This document shows positions 1 to 6,181 of a DNA stretch of 17,266 nucleotides, in pieces (the stretch's first letter is position 1; each line of letters begins with the position of its first letter). Position numbers and translations under genes: made by a program. The notes under the pieces were generated by a model. It had not been told where the DNA came from and ran no database searches. It saw only the letters and a program-made list of their open reading frames with translations. Source of the DNA: an uncultured Clostridia bacterium (lineage in GTDB: Bacteria > Bacillota > Clostridia > TANB77 > CAG-465); contig CANRAK010000023.1 in the NCBI GenBank assembly GCA_947628575.1, positions 1 through 17,266 of the forward strand, read 5' to 3'.

Positions 1-21
1 AATTTCCAAAATATAACTTAC

Positions 22-50
22 TTGACACTTTTTATATAAAGAAATATAAT
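22..50 (+). promoter_or_regulatory. Sigma-A promoter of the aquaporin gene
   Basis: A perfect -35 TTGACA (22-27) and a perfect -10 TATAAT (45-50) are separated by exactly 17 bp. Transcription should start near 57. That leaves a leader of about 23 nt, which contains the ribosome binding site AGGAGG at 68-73, six bases before the ATG at 80. This is as strong as a vegetative promoter gets by sequence, so high constitutive expression is the inference. Confidence 0.85.
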
Positions 51-79
51 TAAATCATACAAGTAAAAGGAGGAATATT

Positions 80-754
80 ATGAAAAAATATGTATGTGAA
101 TTCATCGGAACAGCTGTACTTGTATTATTTGGCTGTGGAAGCGCTGCTATTGCAGGAGCAACATTAGGTACTTTAGGTATTGCTTTAGCTTTTGGTTTAT
201 CTATTGTAGCTATGGCTTACGTAATAGGAAACGTTTCTGGATGTCATGTTAATCCAGCTGTATCTCTAGCTATGTTAATTAGCAAAAGAATGTCATTTAA
301 AGACTTTGTTGGTTATGTAATTGCTCAAGTATTAGGTGCTATTTTAGGTATAGGTATACTATATGCAATTATGACTTGTGCAAACTTAGATGTAACTGTA
401 CTAGGTGCAAACGGATATGGTAATGCTTCTAGTGTAGGACTAAGCATGGTAGGAGCTCTACTTGTAGAAGTTGTTCTTACATTTGTATTTGTTTACACTA
501 TATTAGGTGTTACAGCTGATAGTGACAAATCTTCTGTAGCTGGAATTGTAATTGGATTAACATTAACTTTTGTTCACATTATGGGTATCCCATTAACTGG
601 AACTTCTGTAAATCCTGCTAGAAGTTTAGCACCAGCATTATTCTTAGGCGGAGAAGCATTATCTCAAGTATGGGTATTTATTGTTGCACCATTAGTAGGA
701 GCTGCAATAGCTGCCGTTGTATACAGTCTTTTAAATAAAGAAGTAAAAAAATAA
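80..754 (+). CDS. Aquaporin (MIP family, water-channel type, AqpZ-like)
   Basis: This is an integral membrane channel of 224 residues, the normal length for a bacterial aquaporin. Both pore motifs are intact: NPA at 58-60 and NPA at 178-180, the latter followed by R181. By alignment from memory to E. coli AqpZ, the four residues of the aromatic/arginine selectivity filter are all present: F38, H166, T175 and R181. This is the narrow, water-selective filter; glycerol facilitators carry smaller residues and an Asp after the second NPA. Hydrophobic segments cover almost the whole protein, giving six helices and two half-helices. The ATG at 80 sits six bases after AGGAGG. The gene is alone on this strand, with its own consensus promoter and a terminator at 812-844. 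Water permeation and osmotic adjustment are inferred from the filter. Some Firmicute relatives also pass glycerol or other small solutes, so substrate range is not settled. Confidence 0.93.
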   Translation: MKKYVCEFIGTAVLVLFGCGSAAIAGATLGTLGIALAFGLSIVAMAYVIGNVSGCHVNPAVSLAMLISKRMSFKDFVGYVIAQVLGAILGIGILYAIMTCANLDVTVLGANGYGNASSVGLSMVGALLVEVVLTFVFVYTILGVTADSDKSSVAGIVIGLTLTFVHIMGIPLTGTSVNPARSLAPALFLGGEALSQVWVFIVAPLVGAAIAAVVYSLLNKEVKK

Positions 755-811
755 TATAATATACAAAAAAATAAAACAAAATAGTAAAAAATAAAAGAAA
801 AGCAAAAATTA

Positions 812-844
812 AAGACAGTTGCAAAAACAACTGTCTTATTTTTT
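812..844 (+). terminator. Bidirectional intrinsic terminator between the aquaporin gene and the tRNA array
   Basis: A perfect 10-bp stem is formed by AAGACAGTTG (812-821) and CAACTGTCTT (828-837), with loop CAAAAA. On the + strand it is followed by a T-rich tail (837-844), ending aquaporin transcription. On the - strand the same hairpin is followed by TTTAATTTTT, so it can also stop the tRNA transcript arriving from the other side. Confidence 0.85.
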
Positions 845-917
845 GGAGGCGACTATCGGAGTCGAACCGATCATCAGGCTTTTGCAGAGCCGCGCCTTAC
901 CGCTTGGCTAAGTCGCC
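844..917 (-). tRNA. tRNA-Cys (GCA)
   Basis: The 74-nt cloverleaf includes an encoded CCA end. The acceptor stem GGCGACT/AGTCGCC, discriminator U and anticodon loop CTGCAAA (anticodon GCA) are clear, as is the T arm with TTCGACT. The outermost anticodon-stem pair looks like a C-U mismatch. It is the last gene of the Val-Asp-Phe-Gly-Cys array, separated from tRNA-Gly by a 53-nt AT-only-like spacer that contains a TATAAT but no convincing -35. Confidence 0.95.
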
Positions 918-970
918 ATTAGTAAATTATATTATTAATTTAATATTTTATTACAAAAATATATAAAAAA

Positions 971-1046
971 TGGAGCGGGAAACGGGGCTCAAACCCGCGA
1001 CCTCTGCCTTGGCAAGGCAGCGCTCTATCAACTGAGCTATTCCCGC
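971..1046 (-). tRNA. tRNA-Gly (GCC), copy 1
   Basis: The 76-nt cloverleaf has an encoded CCA, acceptor stem GCGGGAA/TTCCCGC and anticodon loop with GCC flanked by CTGCC and GGCAG. It is identical base for base to the second copy at 1383-1458. It is the fourth gene of the Val-Asp-Phe-Gly-Cys array. Confidence 0.96.
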
Positions 1047-1054
1047 GTATATTT

Positions 1055-1130
1055 TGGTGGTTAGAGAGGGAATCGAACCCCCGACACAGGGATTTTCAGT
1101 CCCCTGCTCTACCAACTGAGCTATCTAACC
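1055..1130 (-). tRNA. tRNA-Phe (GAA), copy 1
   Basis: The 76-nt cloverleaf has an encoded CCA, acceptor stem GGTTAGA/TCTAACC, discriminator A and anticodon loop CTGAAAA (anticodon GAA). It differs from the copy at 4364-4439 at one base, in the outer pair of the anticodon stem, which is G-U here and G-C there, so both copies should fold. Confidence 0.96.
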
Positions 1131-1139
1131 AAAAAAATA

Positions 1140-1216
1140 TGGCGACCTGGATGGGGTTCGAACCCACGACCTCTAGCGTGACAGGCTAGCATTCTAACCA
1201 ACTGAACTACCAGGCC
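1140..1216 (-). tRNA. tRNA-Asp (GTC), copy 1
   Basis: The 77-nt cloverleaf has an encoded CCA, discriminator G (the usual base for Asp identity), acceptor stem GGCCTGG/CCAGGTC and anticodon loop CTGTCAC (anticodon GTC). The second copy at 4459-4535 differs at three positions: the last acceptor pair, one T-loop base and one base just before the anticodon stem. Confidence 0.96.
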
Positions 1217-1223
1217 AAATAAA

Positions 1224-1299
1224 TGGTGGGCACTACAGGGCTCGAACCTGTGACCCCCTGCTTGTAAGGCAGATGCTCTCCCAACTGAGCTAAGCGCCC
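1224..1299 (-). tRNA. tRNA-Val (TAC), copy 1
   Basis: The 76-nt cloverleaf has an encoded CCA, acceptor stem GGGCGCT/AGTGCCC and anticodon loop CTTACAA (anticodon TAC). It is the first gene of the array, directly behind a consensus promoter, and is identical to the copy at 4554-4629. Confidence 0.96.
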
Positions 1300-1306
1300 A
1301 TTTATC

Positions 1307-1347
1307 TTGACAAGTACTATTATACCTAAATAGATTTATTTTGTCAA
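1307..1347. repeat. Inverted repeat around the first tRNA-Val promoter
   Basis: TTGACAA (1307-1313) and TTGTCAA (1341-1347) are exact inverted copies with 27 bp between them, enclosing the whole promoter. The same two heptamers recur with the same 27-bp spacing at 4639-4679. One arm is the -35 element and the other lies over the predicted transcription start. Confidence 0.6.
1319..1347 (-). promoter_or_regulatory. Promoter of the Val-Asp-Phe-Gly-Cys tRNA array
   Basis: On the - strand TTGACA (1342-1347) and TATAAT (1319-1324) are exactly 17 bp apart. Predicted start is near 1312, about 13 bases before the tRNA-Val 5' end. The -35 lies in one arm of the inverted repeat TTGACAA-27-TTGTCAA (1307-1347), whose other arm sits at the start site. 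Confidence 0.88.
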
Positions 1348-1356
1348 TATAATTGC

Positions 1357-1383
1357 AAAAAAAAAGTATTTAAAATACTTTTT
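1357..1383 (-). terminator. Terminator of the single tRNA-Gly unit
   Basis: On the - strand a 9-bp AT-rich stem, AAAAAGTAT/ATACTTTTT, with loop TTTAA, is followed by nine T residues (1357-1365 on the + strand are all A). It begins at the CCA end of tRNA-Gly copy 2 and separates that unit from the next tRNA promoter. Confidence 0.75.
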
Positions 1384-1458
1384 GGAGCGGGAAACGGGGC
1401 TCAAACCCGCGACCTCTGCCTTGGCAAGGCAGCGCTCTATCAACTGAGCTATTCCCGC
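1383..1458 (-). tRNA. tRNA-Gly (GCC), copy 2
   Basis: This 76-nt cloverleaf with encoded CCA is identical to tRNA-Gly at 971-1046. It is a one-gene transcription unit with its own promoter (1476-1504) and terminator (1357-1383), lying between the ABC exporter gene and the five-gene tRNA array. Confidence 0.96.
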
Positions 1459-1475
1459 ATTTTAAACACATTAAT

Positions 1476-1504
1476 ATTATACTCTAAATTATATGTTTTG
1501 TAAA
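1476..1504 (-). promoter_or_regulatory. Promoter of the single tRNA-Gly gene
   Basis: On the - strand TTTACA (1499-1504) and TATAAT (1476-1481) are 17 bp apart, placing the start about 10 bases before the tRNA. Unlike the two tRNA-Val promoters, it carries no inverted repeat. Confidence 0.8.
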
Positions 1505-1519
1505 TAATTTTATTACAAT

Positions 1520-1561
1520 TTTAGAAAATAGGGAAACATTTTAATTTAATGTTTCCCTATT
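1520..1561 (-). terminator. Terminator of the ABC exporter gene
   Basis: A perfect 14-bp stem is formed by AATAGGGAAACATT (1527-1540) and AATGTTTCCCTATT (1548-1561), with a 7-nt loop. On the - strand it is followed by TTCTAAAATT, a fairly weak T tract. It starts 11 bases past the stop codon. Confidence 0.8.
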
Positions 1562-1572
1562 AATCATTAAAT

Positions 1573-3324
1573 TTATTCAACGTATTCTTTTTTGTGAGAA
1601 CTATAGTAATTATTAGTTTGAATATCTATATAATATTCATTTCCTTTCATTAAATTTTCATGTGTTCCTTGTCCTACTATTTCTCCCTCACTTAAAACAA
1701 TAATTTTATCTGCTATTTTCATAACATCTTTTTTATGAGTTATTATTATAATTGTATGGTCTGTCTTTAAATTTTCAAATACTTCTTTTATTTTTTCAAC
1801 AAGTAATGTATCAAGTGAGCTAGTAACTTCATCAAATACTAATATTTCAGCTTTAGAAAGTAAAGTTCTTGCAATGGCTAATAGTTGTTTTTGACCACCA
1901 GAAAAATTAGTTGCATTTTCAGTTAATATAGTGTCATATCCTTTAGGTAAACTCATTATATACTCATGGATTCCTACTCTTTTACAAGCTTCTACTTGAT
2001 TTTCAAAATTTTTATCTATTAAGCTTAAATTTTTTCTTATACTCATATTAAATATAAATGGAGATTGATTAACACCTACTACATTTTTTGAATATATATC
2101 TTTTGAATATTCATATATATCTTCATTATCTATTAAGATTTGCCCTTTATCTATTTTATACTTTCTTAAAAGTAAATTTGTTATTGTAGTCTTTCCACTA
2201 CCACTTCTTCCAACTATTGCTGTTATTTCATTAGGTTTAGCTGTAAACGTAATATTATGAATATTCCCTTTATTTTTTGACTTATATGTAAAATCTACAT
2301 CTTTAAATTCTACAAGTCCATCTATATAGTCTGTATTATTTAAACCAAATTCCATTTGCTCTGTACTAGAATAATTAAGTATTTTATTTATCCTAGATAT
2401 ACATACATCCCATTCTCTAATTTGACTAGAATATTCCATTAATTCTTTTACATTTGTCATTATATTAGTAAAATATGTTACAAGTAATATTAATGTATTT
2501 ACTTGATAATCTCCTCTAAATACTAAATATACTAATATAACGTATAGCATAATTTCTCCAAGATATGTAATAAATGGTAATAAGCTACACTTTATATTTA
2601 TATATTTTCTTCTTTTTATATACTGAATAGACCACTTATTTGCAATATTATAAAAACTATTTTTTATTTTATCAAAAATATTAAATGTCTTTATTTCACC
2701 TAAACCATTTAATATTTGAGATAAGTTGTCTGTTAATTTATCATTATATTTTTCTTGACTAGTTAAGTATTTTGCACTTTTAATATTGCAGTAATCATAA
2801 GATTTTATATATATGTATTCTAGTAATACTACTAATACTCCAACAAATAAATTAGTTTTTAGGAAAATACCAATCATTATTAAAATCTTAATGAACTCTA
2901 TTATTATCTCACATACATTATCTATCATTTCAGATAAATGCTCTGCATCATATTTTACAGTATTTAATATTGCACCTTTAGAAATTCTATCTGAAAATTC
3001 TGTATCATAAGTAAATAGCTTATCTACAATTTTTTCTCTAAGATTTTTATAACTATATTTAAAATTATATGAAAATGCTACATAATTAGCATGTAAACAT
3101 ACATTATTTATTATATACATAATAGCAAGTAAAAGTATATTCATATACGTATTTTCCATATTTTTATTTGTTATCTCATAAATAATATTTGCTGCAAATA
3201 CAGGCATAAGCAAGCTAGAAGAATGAAATATTATTGATGACAATATCATAATAAATATATGCTTTTTACTTCCTTTTACCAGTTTAAAGTAATCTCTAAT
3301 TATTCTTATATTATCTCTTATCAA
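1573..3324 (-). CDS. ABC exporter, fused permease and ATPase (substrate unknown)
   Basis: This is a type I exporter half-transporter of about 583 residues, the standard length. The N-terminal half has about six membrane helices (roughly 24-47, 61-81, 139-157, 160-175, 250-268, 273-290). The C-terminal ATPase has all motifs: Walker A GRSGSGKTT (372-380), Q-loop Q420, signature FSGGQ (474-478), Walker B ILVFDE with catalytic E499, D-loop SSLD and H-loop H530. ATP hydrolysis should therefore be intact. No second half-transporter, peptide precursor or peptidase domain is adjacent, so a homodimer is the simplest reading. The longest frame begins at GTG 3333, but AGGAAG (3333-3338) abuts that codon; the TTG at 3324 lies eight bases after it and is the better start. 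The gene is bounded by terminators on both sides and sits between the two duplicated tRNA blocks. Substrate cannot be told; lipid, peptide or drug export are all possible. Confidence 0.88.
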   Translation of the reverse strand: MIRDNIRIIRDYFKLVKGSKKHIFIMILSSIIFHSSSLLMPVFAANIIYEITNKNMENTYMNILLLAIMYIINNVCLHANYVAFSYNFKYSYKNLREKIVDKLFTYDTEFSDRISKGAILNTVKYDAEHLSEMIDNVCEIIIEFIKILIMIGIFLKTNLFVGVLVVLLEYIYIKSYDYCNIKSAKYLTSQEKYNDKLTDNLSQILNGLGEIKTFNIFDKIKNSFYNIANKWSIQYIKRRKYINIKCSLLPFITYLGEIMLYVILVYLVFRGDYQVNTLILLVTYFTNIMTNVKELMEYSSQIREWDVCISRINKILNYSSTEQMEFGLNNTDYIDGLVEFKDVDFTYKSKNKGNIHNITFTAKPNEITAIVGRSGSGKTTITNLLLRKYKIDKGQILIDNEDIYEYSKDIYSKNVVGVNQSPFIFNMSIRKNLSLIDKNFENQVEACKRVGIHEYIMSLPKGYDTILTENATNFSGGQKQLLAIARTLLSKAEILVFDEVTSSLDTLLVEKIKEVFENLKTDHTIIIITHKKDVMKIADKIIVLSEGEIVGQGTHENLMKGNEYYIDIQTNNYYSSHKKEYVE

Positions 3325-3379
3325 AAGTATCACTTCCTAAAGCTATTATACAATATAACCTAAAATTTTTACATAATAT

Positions 3380-3407
3380 AAAAAAAGAATGTATTTCTAC
3401 ATTCCTT
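3380..3407 (-). terminator. Terminator of the Ppx/GppA-like gene
   Basis: On the - strand a 10-bp stem, AAGGAATGTA/TACATTCTTT, with one G-U pair and loop GAAA, is followed by a run of T (3380-3386 on the + strand are A). A possible -10 for the ABC gene follows at 3345-3350, but I see no good -35 for it. Confidence 0.8.
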
Positions 3408-3426
3408 ATGTTTCATTTATATTATA

Positions 3427-4308
3427 TTACAAAGTATTTCTTATTCCATCTTCCATATTAATTTTAGTAGGAACTATATATTTTGCATCTACTTTATGAG
3501 ATATTAAATTTGTAATTACCTTCATTGCTCTTGAGCCATCAAACCATAAAGGATTATCACTATTAGCTCTTATTCTATCAAGTGAAGTAACTAGAGCATC
3601 CTTATCATATAAATCACTCATTTTTATAGTTATCATATATTTTTGATTATCACTTTTATATAGTTTGTTATCTAATAACTCATATCCTGCATTATTATAC
3701 CAATATAGATGGTCACCACCTGCTAATATTAGTACATCAGCTTTTTGATTTATCTCTCCTATTATACTATTAATATACTCATATACTTCATCAAAAGTAC
3801 AATCTGGTACATCATTTTTTAGTGTATCAAATTTAGAAGTAACATCAACAACTCCAAAATCATAATACTTTCTATCTATTATTTCACCATTATTTACAAA
3901 AATAAGTTCTGTTGAACCGCCACCACCAATAAATACACATATATTACCGTCATAATTTATATTTTTATAACACCCTACTGCTGTATAATTTGCTTCATCT
4001 TCTTGAGATACAACTTCTATTTCTACTTTAAACTTATTATACAAGTTTGTATTTATATCATTTAATTCCTCTTGTGATATATTTCTAAAAATACTACATC
4101 CATATATATGTACATTTTCTGTTTCTTCAAAAGCTTTCTTAATAACATCATATAATTTTTCTAAATCACTTTGTTGTATTTTATTTAATTCTAAATAATT
4201 CTTCTTAAATTGTATTGTTTTAGTATTATCAAAAACTAATTTATTATCATCATATATATGTGTTTTAGTATTATTACTTCCTATCTCTATTATTGCTAAT
4301 TTTTTCAT
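3427..4308 (-). CDS. Ppx/GppA-family phosphatase (exopolyphosphatase-like, short form)
   Basis: The protein belongs to the sugar kinase/actin/Hsp70 fold family that hydrolyses polyphosphate or the 5' phosphate of pppGpp. At 293 residues it is the short form containing only the two-lobed catalytic core; E. coli Ppx and GppA are over 490. Visible motifs are phosphate loop 1 IEIGSNNTK (7-15), SQEDEA (101-106) with E103 at the expected catalytic glutamate position, phosphate loop IGGGGSTE (127-134), a second glycine pair AGGDH (196-200), and a C-terminal GIR that resembles the family's GLREG. The ATG at 4308 follows AGGAG by about nine bases. It is a one-gene unit behind the second tRNA block: a terminator ends the tRNAs just before it and no clear promoter is left in the 55-bp gap, so read-through from the tRNA promoter may feed it. 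Whether polyphosphate or (p)ppGpp is the substrate cannot be decided from sequence. Confidence 0.82.
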   Translation of the reverse strand: MKKLAIIEIGSNNTKTHIYDDNKLVFDNTKTIQFKKNYLELNKIQQSDLEKLYDVIKKAFEETENVHIYGCSIFRNISQEELNDINTNLYNKFKVEIEVVSQEDEANYTAVGCYKNINYDGNICVFIGGGGSTELIFVNNGEIIDRKYYDFGVVDVTSKFDTLKNDVPDCTFDEVYEYINSIIGEINQKADVLILAGGDHLYWYNNAGYELLDNKLYKSDNQKYMITIKMSDLYDKDALVTSLDRIRANSDNPLWFDGSRAMKVITNLISHKVDAKYIVPTKINMEDGIRNTL

Positions 4309-4331
4309 TTTAACAAACTCCTATATATTAT

Positions 4332-4358
4332 AATAAAACTCCTACTATAAGCAGGAGT
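4332..4358 (-). terminator. Terminator of the second tRNA block
   Basis: On the - strand ACTCCTGC/GTAGGAGT forms an 8-bp stem with one G-U pair and a 5-nt loop, followed by TTTTATTAT. It starts six bases after the tRNA-Phe CCA end and lies immediately before the leader of the Ppx/GppA-like gene. Confidence 0.72.
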
Positions 4359-4363
4359 ATATA

Positions 4364-4439
4364 TGGTGGTTAGAGAGGGAATCGAACCCCCGACACGGGG
4401 ATTTTCAGTCCCCTGCTCTACCAACTGAGCTATCTAACC
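4364..4439 (-). tRNA. tRNA-Phe (GAA), copy 2
   Basis: This 76-nt cloverleaf with encoded CCA and anticodon GAA differs from copy 1 at one base, giving a G-C instead of a G-U outer anticodon-stem pair. It is the last gene of the Val-Asp-Phe block. Confidence 0.96.
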
Positions 4440-4458
4440 AAAATAGATAAAAAAAAAG

Positions 4459-4535
4459 TGGCGACCTGAATGGGGCTCGAACCCACGACCTCTAGCGTGA
4501 CAGGCTAGCGTTCTAACCAACTGAACTACCAGGCC
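4459..4535 (-). tRNA. tRNA-Asp (GTC), copy 2
   Basis: This 77-nt cloverleaf has an encoded CCA, discriminator G and anticodon GTC. Compared with copy 1, the last acceptor pair is G-U rather than G-C, one T-loop base is G instead of A, and one base before the anticodon stem is changed. All three changes should be tolerated. Confidence 0.95.
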
Positions 4536-4553
4536 AAACCATAAAATAATAAG

Positions 4554-4629
4554 TGGTGGGCACTACAGGGCTCGAACCTGTGACCCCCTGCTTGTAAGGC
4601 AGATGCTCTCCCAACTGAGCTAAGCGCCC
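4554..4629 (-). tRNA. tRNA-Val (TAC), copy 2
   Basis: This 76-nt cloverleaf with encoded CCA and anticodon TAC is identical to copy 1 at 1224-1299. It is the first gene of the second block. Confidence 0.96.
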
Positions 4630-4635
4630 ACTTAC

Positions 4636-4682
4636 CTGTTGACAAATATTATTATAACTTAAGCTATACTATTTGTCAACAG
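4636..4682. repeat. 13-bp inverted repeat enclosing the second tRNA-Val promoter
   Basis: CTGTTGACAAATA (4636-4648) and TATTTGTCAACAG (4670-4682) are perfect inverted copies with 21 bp between them. One arm holds the -35 element; the other lies over the predicted transcription start. The core TTGACAA-27-TTGTCAA is shared with the first tRNA-Val promoter, although the sequence between the arms differs there. Confidence 0.75.
4651..4678 (-). promoter_or_regulatory. Promoter of the second Val-Asp-Phe tRNA block
   Basis: On the - strand TTGACA (+ strand TGTCAA near 4674-4679) and TATAAT (+ strand ATTATA near 4651-4656) are 17 bp apart. The start should fall in the downstream arm of the inverted repeat at 4636-4682. 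The GGDEF/EAL gene ends about 50 bases upstream without a visible terminator. Confidence 0.85.
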
Positions 4683-4729
4683 TTTTTGTCTTATTTTTAT
4701 CTTATTTTACCTTATTTTTTACTTTATCT

Positions 4730-6163
4730 TTATTTTATTTTTCTAGCATTAGCTATTATTTCTTCTATTCTTAGTCTATAAGTACCATAATTTACAAGTA
4801 CTTCTTCTGCTAGATTTTCATCCATTTTCTTAAATAAGAAATTTCCTTGAATTTTATCTGCATTATTTGTTATAGCTTTTACTAGTTTTTTATCATCACT
4901 TATCTTACCAACAATTACTTTATATCCTAAATCCTTACTAAGTTTAAGTAAGTCAGTAAAAACAACATCATTTATTAAATCACTAGATAATATTCCTGTG
5001 CTTATTTTAACCTCGTCTATTGGTAATTCTTTGAAAACTTCTAATGATTCAGGTTTAATTTCAAAGTTACTGATTACTATATTTACACCAATACTCTTTA
5101 ATCTTTCAAACATTAATTTATATGTTTCTAATTTATTTATTTCAAGATTTCCTGTCATTTCAACTTGTAAACTATTTTCAGGTAGTTCATAAGAAGATAT
5201 AATATCACATATAGTATCCACAAATTCTTTCTTAAAAGCGTTTTTATTAGATATATTAACAGCTATCTGTACATTATCATAACCTTTATCTTTAAAATCT
5301 ATTATTTTTTCACATACAGTCTTTAGAACATATTCATCTAGCTTAATAGTAAGTCCCATTACTTCTGCCTGATTTATGAAATAAGCTGCTTCTAGTTGTC
5401 CTAAAACAGGGTGATTCCAATTAAGTAATGCTTCAAATCCAATTTTTGATGTATCAGCTACATTTATACGTGGTTGTAAACTTATACCAAACTCACCATT
5501 TTCATAAGCCCTTTTTAAGTCATTTTCCATTTTAATATTATTATCTAACTGTGCTTTTAGACTATCATTATGGAAATAATAATCATTTCCACCATGCTCT
5601 TTAATATAGTACATAGCATTATCTGCATAATTAACAAGGTCTTTTCTTTCATATTTTTTATCTATTGAAAGTACTACACCTAAACTATATTCAATGGAAA
5701 TATTATTATTATCTATCATCATTGGCTTATTCATAACAGATTTTAAGTTTTCAAGAATTAAAATAACTTCTTCTTTGCTATTTATTTGATTTATTATTAT
5801 AGCAAATTCGTCGCCACCTAATCTATATGCTCTTGCATTTGCAGGTAAAACCTCATCAAATTTAAGCGCCATATTTTTTAATACTTCATCACCAATATCA
5901 TGGCCTAAAGCATCATTTATCTGCTTAAATCCATCTAAATCCATAAAGCCAACAGCAATATTTTTATTCTGTTCTATTAGCTTATCTAAATCTGAATAGA
6001 ATAAATATCTATTGCCTTTACCTGTTAACTCATCTGTATATGCCTGTCTTCTAACCTTACTAGACTTTCCATAATCTCTAGTTATTAACTTATATCCAAG
6101 TACTGAGGCTATAGCTACTATAACCGCTTTAAGTACTTCTATCAAAATCTCTTTATACTCCAT
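4730..6163 (-). CDS. Membrane-anchored GGDEF protein with degenerate EAL domain
   Basis: This is a 477-residue c-di-GMP signalling protein. One N-terminal membrane helix (about 7-27) is followed by a GGDEF domain (about 42-200). That domain has the metal/substrate motifs FMDLDGFKQIND (73-84) and GH..GD (87-92) and an intact GGDEF at 116-120, so diguanylate cyclase activity is likely. The RxxD inhibitory site is absent (PANA in its place). The EAL domain (about 205-470) keeps EAL (244-246), N303, E335, K386 and Q439. It has lost the DDFG aspartates (SNF at 365-367) and both glutamates of EGVE (G419, S422), so phosphodiesterase activity is very unlikely; it may bind ligand or be a regulatory remnant. 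The ATG at 6163 has AAAGGTG eight bases upstream. The gene follows leuS by 18 bases and is the last gene of the lipid kinase-dGTPase-leuS operon. No terminator is visible after it. Confidence 0.9.
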   Translation of the reverse strand: MEYKEILIEVLKAVIVAIASVLGYKLITRDYGKSSKVRRQAYTDELTGKGNRYLFYSDLDKLIEQNKNIAVGFMDLDGFKQINDALGHDIGDEVLKNMALKFDEVLPANARAYRLGGDEFAIIINQINSKEEVILILENLKSVMNKPMMIDNNNISIEYSLGVVLSIDKKYERKDLVNYADNAMYYIKEHGGNDYYFHNDSLKAQLDNNIKMENDLKRAYENGEFGISLQPRINVADTSKIGFEALLNWNHPVLGQLEAAYFINQAEVMGLTIKLDEYVLKTVCEKIIDFKDKGYDNVQIAVNISNKNAFKKEFVDTICDIISSYELPENSLQVEMTGNLEINKLETYKLMFERLKSIGVNIVISNFEIKPESLEVFKELPIDEVKISTGILSSDLINDVVFTDLLKLSKDLGYKVIVGKISDDKKLVKAITNNADKIQGNFLFKKMDENLAEEVLVNYGTYRLRIEEIIANARKIK

Positions 6164-6181
6164 TTATATCACACCTTTATA

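Larger units (their letters stand above)
1055..1347 (-). repeat. tRNA duplication unit, copy 1 (promoter-Val-Asp-Phe)
   Basis: The promoter arms and the three tRNA genes have the same order, strand and near-identical sequence as 4364-4679. tRNA-Val is identical, tRNA-Asp differs at three bases and tRNA-Phe at one. The spacers between tRNAs are not conserved. Together with the identical tRNA-Gly pair, this gives several direct repeats of about 76 bp in a 3.7-kb stretch. Confidence 0.8.
4364..4679 (-). repeat. tRNA duplication unit, copy 2 (promoter-Val-Asp-Phe)
   Basis: This is the second copy of the promoter-Val-Asp-Phe unit, in direct orientation 3330 bp from the first when measured between the tRNA-Val genes. 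It lacks the Gly and Cys genes of copy 1. The Ppx/GppA-like and ABC exporter genes lie between the copies. Confidence 0.8.

Noticed and set aside
918..970. A separate promoter for tRNA-Cys in the AT-rich spacer
   Set aside because: A TATAAT is present at a plausible place, but no -35 with acceptable match and spacing exists, and the upstream tRNA array has no terminator before tRNA-Cys.
1307..1347. Divergent + strand promoters starting from the TTGACA in the inverted repeats
   Set aside because: No acceptable -10 hexamer is found 16-18 bp downstream on the + strand at either tRNA-Val promoter.
844..1458. An integrated mobile element using a tRNA as attachment site
   Set aside because: No integrase, transposase or partial tRNA-end repeat is present. 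The repeats are whole, folded tRNA genes.
2813..3010. Small + strand frames inside the - strand genes (for example 2813-3010, 4998-5192, 8979-9242, 10145-10591, 12657-12974, 15203-15448)
   Set aside because: They lie antisense to well-supported genes, have low-complexity hydrophobic composition and show no ribosome binding sites. They are shadows of the real coding frames.
4683..4735. Tandem-repeat-like AAATAAG/AAAATAAAG run after the GGDEF/EAL gene
   Set aside because: Units are imperfect and short, and the run is best explained by base composition. It is not a CRISPR or regular satellite.
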